Source of the DNA: Henckelia pumila
Taxonomy: Eukaryota > Streptophyta > Magnoliopsida > Lamiales > Gesneriaceae
Length of the DNA stretch: 64,000 nucleotides
NCBI RefSeq assembly: GCF_033568475.1
Contig: NC_133123.1
Location: 103,665,228-103,729,227, forward strand
Direction of reading: 5' to 3'
In this document: positions 11,062 through 23,133 of the stretch, in pieces
Numbering within the stretch: the first letter of the stretch is position 1
Layout of the letters: each line of letters opens with the position of its first letter
Notes under the pieces: generated by a model
What the model saw: the letters and a program-made list of their open reading frames with translations, nothing else
Told to the model about the DNA's origin: nothing
Databases searched by the model: none
Made by a program: the position numbers and the translations under genes

Positions 11062-14000
11062 ATGTCAAATCGTGACGATCAGAGTTCTCATGATAGTGTT
11101 GGTGGGCGTTGGGGTGATGCCGACCGGGAGCCTCGTCGAGAACGGCGTCATCGTCACCATGACGACGAGCGTTTCACTGTGCGTCGATTCTTAGCTATGG
11201 GTCCTAAGCCCTTAGTTGGAGGTGAGTCTCCGGAGGATGCGGAGAACTGGTTAGACCGCATGGAGACGACTTTTCAGACTTTCCAATGCACCGATGAGCA
11301 GAAGGTGGAGACCCTTGGCTATCTTCTGGATGGGCGTGCGCGCAGGTGGTGGAGGTTTACTTCTGCACCTTTTGTTGCGGCGAGAGGAGTGGCCACCTGG
11401 GCCGAGTTCCGCACAGCTTTCCAAAAGCGGTATTTTCCTCCTGCACTCCGACAGTCGAAGGCAGGCGAGCTACTGAGTCTGCGACAGGGAACCATGTCTA
11501 TCGATGAGTATCAGCAGAGGTTCTTTGATCTGCTATCCTATTGCCCCGAGATTGCTGATAGCTCAGAGATGAAGTATAATCTGTTTCTTCAGGGCCTTAA
11601 TCCTGAGATCCATGACCGTGTGGCAGTTGGTGACGACATGTCATACGAGGGTTTGGTGAGCCGTTGTCACCAGGCGGAGGACAGCATTCGGCGAAATAGG
11701 TCTTTCTCTCAGTCGAGACCTGCTAATTCTTTGGGTCCCCGTGCCCAAACTTTCAAGAAGTCTGGATCTTCTTCTTCCTCTGGTTCTGGGGGTGTTGTCC
11801 GTTTCGGTAAGAAGGACAAGTGTGATCACTGTGGGAAGAACCATCCATCCGACAAGTGCCGTAGAGCTTCTGGAGCTTGTTTCCATTATGGAGAGACTGG
11901 TCATATCCGGAGGGATTGTCCACAGTCTGGGGGAGGCGGTTCTGGTTCAGGTTCAGGATCGGGTTCTCAGGCTACCGTACAGCAGAGGTCGCAGGGACAG
12001 TCTGCTGGGAGTTCTCATTTGAGGCCACGAGCTTCTGGCCAGGTGTTTGCCCTGAGACATGATCAGGCTGTGGAGGAGAATGAGAAAGTCATCGCAGGTA
12101 CATTTATGCTTTATGGTATACCTGCTCTTGTACTTATTGACACTGGTGCATCTCATTCCTTCATTTCTGCACGTTTTGTTAAGAGGCATAAGTTACCATG
12201 CATTGCACTAGACGTAGTGATGTCTGTTTCTACTCCGACGGGCCAATCTGCTTTGGCTAAGCGTCTAGTGATGGGTTGCCCTTTAGAGTTTGAAGGGAAC
12301 GTTCTGTTGGCGAATCTCATGGTCCTGGCGATGGACGACTTTGATTGCATTCTGGGAATAGATGTGCTGACTACCTATCGAGCTTCAGTGGACTGCTATC
12401 AGAGATTAGTACGCTTTCATCCGGAAGGGAGTGAGAGTTGGTTTTTCTATGGTGAGGGAGCGCGACCCCCGATGCCTTTGGTATCAGCTTTGAGAGCCTG
12501 TCGAGCTCTAGAGTCTGGCGGGGAAGGCTACCTTATCTATGCAGTTGATTTGTCCGCTGAGAGTATTGGGATAGAGAGCATTCCTGTTGTGGATGAATTT
12601 CCAGATGTGTTTCCTGATGAGATTCCGGGTTTTCCTCCTGCTAGGGAAGTCGAGTTTGGCATAGAGTTGATGCCGGGTACTTCGTCTATTTCTAGAGCAC
12701 CGTATCGTCTGGCTCCGTCAGAGATGCGTGAGTTGAAGAATCAGCTACAGGATCTTTTGGACAAGGGGTACATTCGTCCTAGTGTATCTCCTTGGGGAGC
12801 TCCTGTTCTCTTCGTGAAGAAGAAGGATGGGTCGATGCGGCTGTGCATTGACTATCGGCAGCTGAATCGAGTCACTGTGAAGAACAAGTATCCGTTGCCT
12901 CGTGTTGATGACTTGTTTGACCAGCTGCAGGGCACATCAATTTACTCCAAGATTGACTTGAGATCTGGGTATCATCAGTTGAGAGTCCGTGATCAGGACG
13001 TAGCCAAGACTGCATTCCGTACTCGCTATGGGCATTACGAGTTCCTAGTGATGCCATTTGGTTTGACTAATGCGCCGGCTATATTCATGGATCTGATGAA
13101 CCGTGTCTTCAGGGAGTATTTGGACAAGTTTGTCGTGGTCTTCATTGACGACATCCTGGTTTATTCGCGTAATACGGAAGAGCATGTTTCTCACTTGCGG
13201 TTGGTACTGCAGACTCTTCGAGATGAGCAATTGTACGCCAAGCTGAGCAAGTGTGAGTTCTGGATGGATAGAGTGGTTTTTCTTGGCCATATCATATCCA
13301 GGGAGGGGATTTCTGTTGATCCAAGCAAGATTGAAGCGGTACTTAATTGGTCGCGTCCGACGACAGTTGCTGAGATCCGTAGTTTTCTGGGTCTAGCAGG
13401 GTATTATCGTCGCTTCATTCTGAACTTCTCTCAGTTAGCTCGACCGTTGACGCAGCTTACCCGCAAGGATGTGGATTTTGAGTGGTCCTCCGAGTGTGAG
13501 GAGAATTTCCGTGAGCTTCGACGGCGGTTGACTTCTGCGCCGGTGTTGGCATTACCGTCAGGATCTGGAGGGAATGTAGTTTACACGGATGCTTCTCTTC
13601 AGGGGTTAGGTTGTGTCCTGACTCAGAATGGGCATGTGATCGCATACGCTTCTAGACAGCTGAAACTTCACGAGGACAACTACCCAGTCCATGATTTGGA
13701 GTTAGCAGCCATTGTGTTTGCTTTGAAGATCTGGCGTCATTATCTGTATGGCGAGAAATTTGAGATCTTCACCAACCATAAGAGTCTCAAGTATTTGTTC
13801 ACTCAGGCAGAATTGAACATGAGACAGAGACGTTGGATGGACTTGCTTAAGGACTATGATTGCGAGATTAAGTACCATCCGGGAGCTGCTAATCTCACCG
13901 CTGATTCTTTGAGTCGCAAGGTGCGACTATCCGCACTTCAGACTTGTTCGATGTCTAGTGCGATCAGTGACTGTTGTACTTCAGGTTTTACCTTCAAGCA

Positions 14001-15477
14001 TAAGAAAGGTATGCAGAGTATCCAGATGTTTGCGATATTATCTGAGCCAACCTTGTATTCGCGGATCCGAGATGCTCAGATGTCTGATTCAAAGACCCAG
14101 CGTTTAGCTCGTCTAGCTAACGAGGGTAGCTCGTCTGGATTTCATTATCAGTCAGATGGCTTTTTGTGTTTGTCTGGTAGGCTTGTGATTCCACAGGATG
14201 AAGAGTTGCGAGAGGAGATTTTGTCTCAGGCGCATCGCACTAAGTTGAGTATTCATCCTGGGAGCAGCAAGATGTACAAGGATCTACGTACTCGTTTCTG
14301 GTGGAAGGGAATGAAACGCAGTGTTTATCAGTTTGTTTCGAGATGTTTGGTGTGTCAACAGGTCAAGGCAGAGCACCGACGACCTGGAGGATTGCTTCAC
14401 AGTCTGCCTATTCCTGAATGGAAATGGGAGTTTATCACAATGGACTTTGTGACCCATTTGCCGGTATCCCCGAGGAACTGTGATGCTATCTGGGTGGTGG
14501 TGGACCGACTCACCAAGTCAGCGCATTTCATTGCCTATAGCCGAGAGTACTCTGTGGATCGCATGGCACGGATGTACATTCAGGAGATCGTTCGACTTCA
14601 TGGAGTGCCTGTGAGCATTGTCAGCGATCGGGACCCCAGGTTTACTTCTAGATTCTGGGGGAGTGTTCAGCGTGCGATGGGTACTACTCTCAGTTTGAGT
14701 ACAGCCTATCATCCGGAGACTGATGGTCAATCAGAGCGCACTATCCGTACGTTAGAAGATATGCTTAGAGCGTGCGTCATGGATTTTGGTTCAGCCTGGC
14801 AGGATCATTTGCCGTTGATCGAGTTCGCTTACAACAACAGCTATCATACTAGTATTGGGATGGCACCTTTTGAGGCGTTGTATGGGCGACGTTGTCGTAC
14901 TCCACTCTTTTGGGAAGAATTGGGGGAGAGACAGGCTGAGGGACCGGAATTTATCCAGCAGGCGATAGACATTGTTGATCAGATCAAGAAACGGATTAAG
15001 ACTGCACAGGATCGTCAGGCCAGCTATGCTAATATCAAGCGTAGGCCTTTGCAGTTCGAGGTCGGGGAGAAAGTGTTTCTGAGAGTGTCACCTTTCCGCA
15101 AGATTCTCAGATTTGGCCTTAAGGGCAAGTTGTCTCCCAGATTTATCGGTCCATTTGAGATCTTGGAGAGTATTGGCGATTTGGCTTATCGACTAGATTT
15201 GCCACCGCATCTATCCAGCATTCACGACGTGTTCCACGTATCTCTGTTGCGACGGTATGTGGCGGATGAATCTCATATTCTGCAGCGATCTGAGGTTCAG
15301 GTAGACAAGGATTTGACTTATGTTGAGAAACCTCTTCGCATCCTTGATTATAAGGATAAGGTTTTACGGAACAAAGTCATTCCTTTGGTTTTAGTTCAGT
15401 GGCAGCGCCGAGGCACTGAGGAAGCTACTTGGGAGCTTGAGGACGGGATGCGTAAAGACCATCCCGAGTTGTTTTGA
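11062..15477 (+). CDS. E2 gag-pol polyprotein, chromovirus (Tekay type), 1471 codons, uninterrupted
   Basis: A single frame encodes all domains for making and inserting a cDNA copy. Gag spans roughly residues 60-200 ([15 protein letters not shown]). A zinc-knuckle region covers about 254-287. The protease has DTGAS with Asp360. Reverse transcriptase carries FIDD with Asp696/Asp697. RNase H has Asp843, Glu880 and Asp948. Integrase has an HHCC finger from His1058 and the catalytic Asp1128, Asp1189 and Glu1225, with 35 residues between the last two. A chromodomain-like tail ends in [19 protein letters not shown]. Chromodomains of this class are thought to steer integration to marked chromatin. 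The ATG follows the primer site by about 50 bases. Two oddities: the third RNase H acidic residue, normally in TDHKSL, is Asn905 (TNHKSL), and the second CCHC knuckle reads [14 protein letters not shown], with Tyr276 replacing the second Cys. The frame is full length, but autonomous activity is doubtful. Confidence 0.96.
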   Translation: MSNRDDQSSHDSVGGRWGDADREPRRERRHRHHDDERFTVRRFLAMGPKPLVGGESPEDAENWLDRMETTFQTFQCTDEQKVETLGYLLDGRARRWWRFTSAPFVAARGVATWAEFRTAFQKRYFPPALRQSKAGELLSLRQGTMSIDEYQQRFFDLLSYCPEIADSSEMKYNLFLQGLNPEIHDRVAVGDDMSYEGLVSRCHQAEDSIRRNRSFSQSRPANSLGPRAQTFKKSGSSSSSGSGGVVRFGKKDKCDHCGKNHPSDKCRRASGACFHYGETGHIRRDCPQSGGGGSGSGSGSGSQATVQQRSQGQSAGSSHLRPRASGQVFALRHDQAVEENEKVIAGTFMLYGIPALVLIDTGASHSFISARFVKRHKLPCIALDVVMSVSTPTGQSALAKRLVMGCPLEFEGNVLLANLMVLAMDDFDCILGIDVLTTYRASVDCYQRLVRFHPEGSESWFFYGEGARPPMPLVSALRACRALESGGEGYLIYAVDLSAESIGIESIPVVDEFPDVFPDEIPGFPPAREVEFGIELMPGTSSISRAPYRLAPSEMRELKNQLQDLLDKGYIRPSVSPWGAPVLFVKKKDGSMRLCIDYRQLNRVTVKNKYPLPRVDDLFDQLQGTSIYSKIDLRSGYHQLRVRDQDVAKTAFRTRYGHYEFLVMPFGLTNAPAIFMDLMNRVFREYLDKFVVVFIDDILVYSRNTEEHVSHLRLVLQTLRDEQLYAKLSKCEFWMDRVVFLGHIISREGISVDPSKIEAVLNWSRPTTVAEIRSFLGLAGYYRRFILNFSQLARPLTQLTRKDVDFEWSSECEENFRELRRRLTSAPVLALPSGSGGNVVYTDASLQGLGCVLTQNGHVIAYASRQLKLHEDNYPVHDLELAAIVFALKIWRHYLYGEKFEIFTNHKSLKYLFTQAELNMRQRRWMDLLKDYDCEIKYHPGAANLTADSLSRKVRLSALQTCSMSSAISDCCTSGFTFKHKKGMQSIQMFAILSEPTLYSRIRDAQMSDSKTQRLARLANEGSSSGFHYQSDGFLCLSGRLVIPQDEELREEILSQAHRTKLSIHPGSSKMYKDLRTRFWWKGMKRSVYQFVSRCLVCQQVKAEHRRPGGLLHSLPIPEWKWEFITMDFVTHLPVSPRNCDAIWVVVDRLTKSAHFIAYSREYSVDRMARMYIQEIVRLHGVPVSIVSDRDPRFTSRFWGSVQRAMGTTLSLSTAYHPETDGQSERTIRTLEDMLRACVMDFGSAWQDHLPLIEFAYNNSYHTSIGMAPFEALYGRRCRTPLFWEELGERQAEGPEFIQQAIDIVDQIKKRIKTAQDRQASYANIKRRPLQFEVGEKVFLRVSPFRKILRFGLKGKLSPRFIGPFEILESIGDLAYRLDLPPHLSSIHDVFHVSLLRRYVADESHILQRSEVQVDKDLTYVEKPLRILDYKDKVLRNKVIPLVLVQWQRRGTEEATWELEDGMRKDHPELF

Positions 15478-15598
15478 TTTCATTCTTTAAGTTGTATTCA
15501 GTTGCAAATTCTGTAAACGTTTGATTGAATAAAGAATGTTTCTGATTTCTGTATTTGCGTTCGGTACTTAAGATCTGATTTCGAGGACGAAATATCTT

Positions 15599-15611
15599 AA
15601 GTGGGGGAGAA
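15599..15611 (+). other. E2 polypurine tract
   Basis: AAGTGGGGGAGAA directly precedes the 3' LTR start (TGTAGTAG at 15612). Confidence 0.9.
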
Positions 15612-16934
15612 TGTAGTAGCCCGTGCCCTAATTAAGTAATTAAAGGATTAATGCTAATTAATTGAATTGGGTATCGGACGGATCGGAAGCTCCGAAGGAA
15701 CGATTGGAAGTTCCGAACAGGATCGGAAGCTCCGATGAGCGATCGGAGGCACCGATCGATATTACGTCAGGCATGACGTGTGGTTGGATCGGAAGCTCCG
15801 ATCACCCCTATCCGAAGTCAACAAGTGATATTTTGACACGTGGCAGATCAGGATCTTCGGAAGCTCCGATGGCAGGATCGGACGTTCCGATCGGGGTTCG
15901 GACGTTCCGATCAAGGATCGGAAGTTCCGATCGTTGTCTATAAATAGAAGGCCGAGACTTCACTTTTATTTGCCAATTCCGAGTTCTCCTTTCCTTTCTA
16001 GTCCTTTTGGAGCTGTTCTAGTCTTCTTAGGCTTGGTCCGGAGGTCGGAGAGGCGTTCGGTAGTCGTAGCGGAGTTGTGCCCAAGTTCTGGAGGCATCGA
16101 CATCAAAGGGCTAACGACGGACGAAGGTATAGCTTTTGCTTCCTATAAATATTTAGGAGTATGCAATAGCTTAGTTAAGGCTTTTAGAGCACTTTAATGA
16201 TAGTAGTATCATTTGGCAGTGTAGAGCAGACTATAGGCGTGGACCTAGAGTTGGTAGAGCTTGCACTGTATTGAGGTACGAAAGTACTGTTCGAGATATC
16301 CTGACTGAGTATGCATGTATTATGTGACTGCATGATTTATATGCCACGATATTATGCTGCATTCATTTGCATCTTGCTGTATCTCTTTCGAGATGTCTGT
16401 TAGTAGGGTTGTACCCTATCCTGTTAGTGGATGGACTTCCATCGATTTGGGTCCGGCATATCCACAGTTATCTCGGTATGGGAGCCACCTCCTGAAGCGA
16501 CGGCACAGCGTGCTACATACCAGGGCCCGGTCTGTCTCTGTTATCTGATCCTTGACCTCGAGTCTATAGGGAGTTCACTTTGCATGCATGTATACTCATA
16601 CTCTCGCACTGAGCGTTTTATGCTCACGTCTCGTACTCTGTATTTTCTGGACACCCTATTCCATGGGGCAGGTTTGCGATTGGACGAGGAGGGTGGATCC
16701 AGGAGGGGCTAGTCAGCGGTTGGCCGGCTGGAGCTTCGCTTAGGTTTTATTACTGTTGTTTGGGTTTATACAGCTATTCGATTTGGTTGTATATTATTGG
16801 ATAATTACAGATTCCTTTACTTGGGATTGTATAATGTTATTTGGATTCCGCAGTTTTATTCTGATATCTGTTTAATTAAGTTAATTGCATGCCTAAGTTC
16901 TGTTTAGTAGGTGATCCGGGTAAGGGTCACTACA
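15612..16934 (+). repeat. E2 3' LTR
   Basis: Its termini match the 5' LTR, and it is followed by the ACTTA duplication. It lacks one U3 palindrome unit present in the 5' copy. Most substitutions fall in the palindrome-bearing U3; the remaining 970 bp or so differ at about five positions by eye. Confidence 0.95.
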
Positions 16935-16939
16935 ACTTA

Positions 16940-17930
16940 TGAGATGGAGGCAATCGCGGACCTCTCTCCGCATTCCATGGTCTCACGAGTACTTACCTCT
17001 CCTCACATACTTGCATCGCCTTTTCCAAGCTTACTGAAAGAGGTACATAAGGATAAGGTCCCTCAGCCCTGATTGGCGCTTCTGCAGCCTTCTTTCTTCC
17101 TTCTTCCACCTTCCCTTCCGCCTTCATTCCAAAATTGCTACCTGATTTACTTTTGGATGTCCCTTCCAACCTTCTCGGTCTCTGCGCATCTTCTAAATTT
17201 ACATACTTCTTCGCTCGGCTGAGGAGCTCATCAAAAGTTAAAGGAGGATTTTTAACCAAAGATTTGAAAAACTCTCCTCCTCTTAACCCTTGGGTGAAGA
17301 GTTTACCAAAGTATCAGAAGTTGCAGCCGATACCTCTAGAGTTTTTGTATTGAAACATTGGATGTACTGCCGTAGGGGCTCCACCTCGGATTGCTTTAGA
17401 TTAAAAAAACTGAGAGAAGACTTCAAGTATCTCTTACTACTTGAAAGCTGATGCACAAAAGCTGAGCTGAAATCATTGAAACTCCGAATGCTGCCGGGAT
17501 GCAAGAGATTGAACCATTGCTAAGACAACCTCACCAAGGTGGTGAGGAAAACCCGTCATTTGATTGCATCCGAGTAATTGTGCAACAAGGCAGCATTTTC
17601 AAAGCTCCCCGAGTGTTCTTCTGGGTCTGAGCTCCCATCATACTCCCCCAAAGTGGGCTTTTTGAAATTTTCAAGGAGATCTTCGTCCGAAAATCTCGAG
17701 AGAACGAACTCTCCCTTTGCATTGTCCCCAGCCAACCTCCGACTTGCCGACCCAACCTCTTAAGCTCCTCCCACATGCATCCATTTGGTTGGGCTGACCT
17801 ACCGGTGCAGGAGGTGGTGGTGGATTCTGGTTCAGGGCCGTTTGTACCATTTGGGTGATCAGCTGAGTGAACTAATCTAGGGTCATTTTAGCCACATTCC
17901 TCTCTCCTCGTCCTCTACCTGCCATGTCTA
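16940..17930 (-). pseudogene. Tat gag, broken
   Basis: Minus-strand frames at about 17776-17531, 17504-17283 and 17259-16993 join into one gag reading with frameshifts. Phrases include FNDFSSAFVHQLSSSKRYLK, EPLRQYIQCFN and LTFDELLSRAKKYVNLEDA, the Tat-type gag core. A basic linker follows. The reading resumes after E2 at 9649 with the zinc-finger-like tail, which shows E2 landed in gag. Stops and frameshifts between segments rule out a functional protein. Confidence 0.8.
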
Positions 17931-17947
17931 CGTCTTATCTCTAATTT

Positions 17948-17964
17948 CCCACAGACGACGCCAA
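17948..17964 (-). other. Tat primer binding site
   Basis: On the minus strand the sequence reads TTGGCGTCGTCTGTGGG, the site type usual in Tat/Ogre elements, about 18 bases from the putative LTR end at 17982. In many relatives it reads GGCGCC, so one base is changed here. Confidence 0.75.
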
Positions 17965-17981
17965 TTTATACCTATCAATAA

Positions 17982-18349
17982 TGTGAACTCCTTGGATGAG
18001 CTGATTAGCCGAGCAAACGAAACTCCTCCAACCTATGATGAGCTGATGCTGACCTGAAACCACAAGAAAGAGCATTAAGAGGGGCCAAAAGGTGTTCCAG
18101 CATATCCCCTCAGACGCTCAATTCTGATGTTAGGATAGCGATATATAGTGAGTGGTGTGTGAACTCGAGTGAACCTGGTATTTATAGGAGAGGGATCCGG
18201 ATTTGACTCTTACCTTCCTTATCAAAAACCCGCGAATCCCGTGATTGCAATCCCGAATACTTAGGCTGAGATCTCGCCCAAATCTTGTCTAACAAAGAAA
18301 AAACTAATACGATTCATCTGAACTGAACAACCACCACCAGGACACTATA
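17982..18349 (-). repeat. Tat 5' LTR, inner part (split by E3)
   Basis: This non-coding block lies between the primer site and the E3 insertion. It continues at 24482-24887 once E3 and one CTATA copy are removed, giving an LTR of roughly 770 bp. The inner boundary (ends TTCACA on the minus strand) is inferred from the CA rule only. Confidence 0.65.
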
Positions 18350-19731
18350 TGTAGCGACCCAACCCGGATTCACTACCTAATCAGAGTTAGAGCATAATTA
18401 AGCATGCAATAAATATAAATACATTAATTCGCCGCGGAAGACTTAAAAATAAAAGTTGATCGGCGGAATACAACCGACTAAACAAATTCGATATACAATC
18501 CAATCAAATAATTAATCTTAAAGGCAAAGTAAAACCTACAGCTAAACTTGATGTCTTCTCTAGTTGTTGGCCTCTCCAAGTTACTGGGCGCACTACCTGT
18601 ACCTGTACCTGCACCTGCACCTGCACCTGCCCCGTCGAATAGGGTGTCCAGACATACAGAAATACTGGACGTGAGCGACTACGCTCAATAAAAAAACAAT
18701 GATATATAAAATATATGCAACACATAAATGACTTTAAAATAAGGGTAAATTAGTCTGCTCAGGGGCGCCATGAATATACAGTGTTGTGCTAGATAGCTAG
18801 TCTGCGGGGTCGCTCGTATATTCTCCTATCAACTATAGTGTCTACTTCACCATCGTGGTCGCTCTTAGTGATAGCAAAACAAGGGGCTGAACCTCCCAAG
18901 ACACCAATCCATAAGGAGTAACTCATCACCAATGCAAAATGTCATGACTCACATCTCACGGGATGCAGTCTCATGTAAAATCATGCATGTGCTAAAGCAG
19001 TAACATGGAAAAAACATAGCACATACTCATGCAACACATATATCATATATCATGCAGGCCATCTCAGTCAGTACTTACGTACCTCACTAAAGAAAGTCCT
19101 ACCAGTCCCACTCTAGGTTCTCAAGCATATCATCTGCTCTACAATGCAAACATCCATGCATAGTTATTTAAGCTCTAAAATTCTTAACTAAGCTATTGCA
19201 TACTCCTAAATAATTTAAGGAGACCATAGTTATACCTGCATCCGTCGTCAGCCCGCTGATGGCGACTGCCTCAAAACTTAGGCATAGCTCCGCTACGACG
19301 CCGGGATCGCTCCGCTACTTCCGAATTCCCAATAGGACGCCTAGAACTCCCTAGATCTGACTAGAAAGGGCTAAAAACGAGAGAGAAGAGAGGAATGAGC
19401 GAGTTGGAATGAGCCTCGGATCCCATATTTATAGACGGAGATCGGACCGTCCGATCCCTGATCGAAACATTCAATCGTGAACGGAGCATCCGATCATCAT
19501 CATTGTAGCCTCCGATGTCCCATCCAGACGTAACCAATGATGTCACATTGCTGACGTTGATGATGACCCCAGCCCTATCTAGATCAGAGCGTCCGATCCT
19601 GCAGAAGGAGCATCCAATCGAATCGGAGCGTCCGATCTGTCCCATCGGAGCTTCCGATCTGTCCTGACATTAATTGCTTAGTTAACATTGATTAATCCCC
19701 TAATAACCTTATTTAGATACGGGTTACTAAA
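18350..19731 (-). repeat. E3 3' LTR
   Basis: It matches 23134-24476. Its inner terminus is altered (ACTAAA instead of ACTACA). It carries a hexamer expansion at 18594-18630 that the other copy lacks. Palindrome-like CGGAGCNTCCGATC motifs cluster at 19440-19665, the U3 part. Confidence 0.88.
18594..18630. repeat. (ACCTGY)n hexanucleotide repeat in E3 3' LTR
   Basis: Six tandem hexamers (ACCTGT twice, then ACCTGC four times) precede CCCCG. The sister LTR near 23380 has only two short units, so the array expanded after insertion. Confidence 0.85.
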
Positions 19732-22700
19732 TTATCCCCCCTTAAAAGATTTTTTCGAGAAATCTAGGGAATACCTGAGAATGTATCTCAACCCCTGATT
19801 GTCATTCACGGGAAATTCTGATTCAGAACAACTGGTCGAAATAACTTCCGACAATATAAAATCTTGGCACGAGACCACAAGTCTGTTGGTAGTGGCCGAA
19901 CTATTTCAGTATCTCCTCAACTAGAATCGCTAAAGATTCTTCCATCGAGCTGACATTCGTAACTTTTGGGCACTGATCTTGTACCAATTGGCCATGAGCC
20001 AATAGAGCACAAACTCTTGCTTGCTCAAGATCACCATCCCAAGGAAAATCTTATATAGACAAAACCCACGTCATAACCTAACTGGTTTGCGACATTCGTC
20101 AAAACATTAACTAGATCCAACCATCTACTGGTTCCAAAAAAACTCTCGGTGCAGAATACACATCCCAACACCGCCCTGATATAACAACTCATGAATCTCT
20201 CCTCAAGAGAATTCAGTTCACACAAATCTTATACTTCAACGTAACTGTTTACAAATATTCTTAGACTGGGGTAATCTTTCCACAACTCTATGAAGCACAA
20301 CCAAGCTTCCAGAGCAACACTGGGAAACAACCCACCATGTCTAGTACAAATCGTACTTCACATTTTTCAGTGTAGCTCAACACTGTGTCATGATGAAACT
20401 CTCATCACATGACAATCATTTCACAAAATCCTCCCTTAACCAGTGGTCTGTGAAGCTATACGCATACGCTGCAATGGCAATCATCACATCTCTGATGAAC
20501 TACATCATCTCGACCACAGGTTACTCACCTATGAATTTCAATCGATAGGCTAGTCAAATATCTCTACAGGATTTAGTTAACTTTGGGCATTCTCCTGATA
20601 GTTATACATACTTGCATTCACTGTACATACATCTAGACTAAGGCAAGCTCCCACCAAAATGTTCAACTGGGACATTCCACAGTACACCAGCATATGGAAA
20701 CGTTTCCTATCTCATCTCGAAACACGACAGTCATTTGCACCTGGTATAACTTATCTCGGAGTCTCTGATGATATTATCATCACAAATTCTATCCTCGCAA
20801 GATCTGACCAACTGATCTTAAAAGAAACGAGTCCCCACGGATTCAATATTTCCACTAACTCATGTTCTTGTTAAAACGCATCAGTCCTAACGTGAATTGG
20901 AAAAGACTAAGATTCTTGACGAACACGTCACTCCTGGCACTAGCATAATCCACCTAGTTACCAAGTACTTCAAAGAATACGTCTAGCGTTAACACGCTCG
21001 GAATAATCTTCACGACACGTCACGTACCCGACTATTGGCTATTGCTGAAACACAATAAACTTAACAATCAGTCCACACTGATGTGTCCCATCTTTAGACA
21101 AGATGCATTGTCCTTCGCACTGGTTAATGACATTCGACCTCGATCCATTTTAGTATTCCCATGGCACAGCACATTAGAATCTAACTAGAAAGATTCGTGG
21201 CAACAATCCTGATAGACTCTGAAAACCAAATCTCGGTAATTGTTTCACATTATGACCAAAAAACTGATGTGTACTTGATCATTCCTATTGGAATTCCCAA
21301 TACATGATGGATCTTAATTCAATGGCATTCTCAGATGTCACGGCTGGAACACTTTAGCAAAATATTCTATTGGCAGTCCTCGAGAATTGTTGTTCACTAA
21401 CAACATGGAGAAACCACTTGATCCCTTCCTTACTCAACCTTGAGTATACTATTTCTAATACTAAGCAATTGCTTTGATCAATTTCGGCTTCTTTTTAACA
21501 ATAAAGCACTATCCTGGGAAATTACCAATTCCCTTGCTAGCTCTTAATACTGCTGAAAGCCAGGTTATCACCCAAACTGGACCACACAAATCAGCTTGAA
21601 ATCATCCTCGATTAGCAGCAATCCCAAAAGATTCGTCTCTGGCAATCATAGAGATTCCAATTATTCCCAAATCGCTAACTGCTCTGAGGTGTACCAAGTA
21701 CCAATCTCCTTAAGAACAATGCGTAGAAGTACCATCCCAAGTACCTCTCGATTCACTACATCCAAACCATCACTGCTTGGACTTACTTATCAACCACGTT
21801 GATCTACTGTGGTTTGCACTTGACCCATCAATGTCGATCAAATCAGACAACCACTGATCCTTGCGACCTACATGGCTCGATCAATAACCTTGACCCAATT
21901 ATCACAAGTCTTCCCAAACACTTGGAATGACCAAAATCACACTGAATTTAGCATGCATATCCTCGACAACATCAGTCAATAGCTAAGAATAGTCATTGGA
22001 ACTCATCTTGCGCCATTTCAGAACTATTAACCGCTACCTTGTTCACTCAAAGCGAACACCAAGGCATACTATACCCAAACAATTTCCTCGATCTATCAAC
22101 CTAGATCATTTTCATCCCATGGAAAATCCTATGCTTAGTCTTGGAAGACATCAAACGATACTTCGTGCCATCACTGGAATAAATCCAACTACCTACTAGA
22201 TCCATCCGTCTAGTAATATCTCCTATATCAAAACCTACCTGCTCAGAGCACTCACTCGTCAAGGAAATTCTCCCACGACTAGTTCTGACAGCAAAAAATT
22301 CCAAACCAAAATATTTGACAATAGCCAGACGGTAACTACAACAACTGATACAAAAACCCGGTATCTATCCATACCAAGGTCATACCCCTGTTGTGACCGT
22401 TACCAATCCCTAGACTGAGTAGCCTTCCCACTTCCACCAACTGAAGCGCAAAGGCTTCCAGGTATACTGGAATAGGGCCGCGCCTCCTCACGTCTACTCC
22501 TGGTAATATCTCACAACTCTTGGTATTACTCGACCTGGAACTCGGATGAAAATCCGTCATCACAAGGTCTCAATCTAAAGAGTTCAAACAAACTACTGTT
22601 CTAAGGAAACAACCTAGAACAAAACCCAACGTTCAAAAGAAAGCAGTTTAGAACAATACTCTCATGCCTCCTGAGGAATCACCTCATCCCTGGCACTAAC

Positions 22701-23133
22701 CATAGTCAATCACCTAACTAGGTCAATCCTAGGAAAACACCTAAACTAACCATACGTCAATCAGTTACAACCGGCTTACTAAAAATCTATGAGTTACAAC
22801 AGTTGAACACTAATCAACTAATCACTAGATTAATCTCAAAGTAATACATGTATCATTGTTTCAAGGTATGTACAATTTATCTATTACAATCCTATGTAAT
22901 ACAAATTCAGTATAAAAAAATACAATGAAAATGTACAACCAATAACTTGAAATGATACAACCAGTGTCTAATGATTCATTACAAATGAAATACTGTTTAC
23001 AACAACACAATATTAAATCATCGTACTTGATCTTGATTTTGAGCATGAAGTTTCTCATCAATCCTACAAGGGTAACCCAAAGTCTCAATAATATATCCCA
23101 AGTCTCTTTGCATGCTGCTCAGATACCAATAAA
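19732..23133 (-). other. E3 internal region, no recognisable coding
   Basis: About 3.4 kb with only scattered short frames on either strand. I find no reverse transcriptase, integrase, protease or zinc-knuckle motif. A C-rich stretch at about 19732-19742 is the complement of a polypurine tract next to the 3' LTR. The remainder is either a non-coding body of a non-autonomous element or thoroughly decayed. Confidence 0.6.
23117..23128 (-). other. E3 primer binding site, variant
   Basis: The minus strand reads TGGTATCTGAGC next to the 5' LTR, one base off the usual TGGTATCAGAGC. Confidence 0.8.

Larger units (their letters stand above)
9655..16934 (+). mobile_element. E2: young, structurally complete Tekay-type Ty3 chromovirus
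   Basis: The element has two LTRs (1342 and 1323 bp) that differ by roughly 17 substitutions and one indel of about 19 bp (about 98-99% identity by eye). It carries a tRNA-iMet-type primer site, a single uninterrupted gag-pol, a polypurine tract, and a 5-bp target duplication ACTTA (9650-9654 and 16935-16939). It interrupts the gag of the minus-strand Tat element. By LTR similarity it is one of the two youngest LTR insertions here. It could be mobile or recently so, but its RNase H carries a probable catalytic-site change (see the CDS). Confidence 0.95.
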
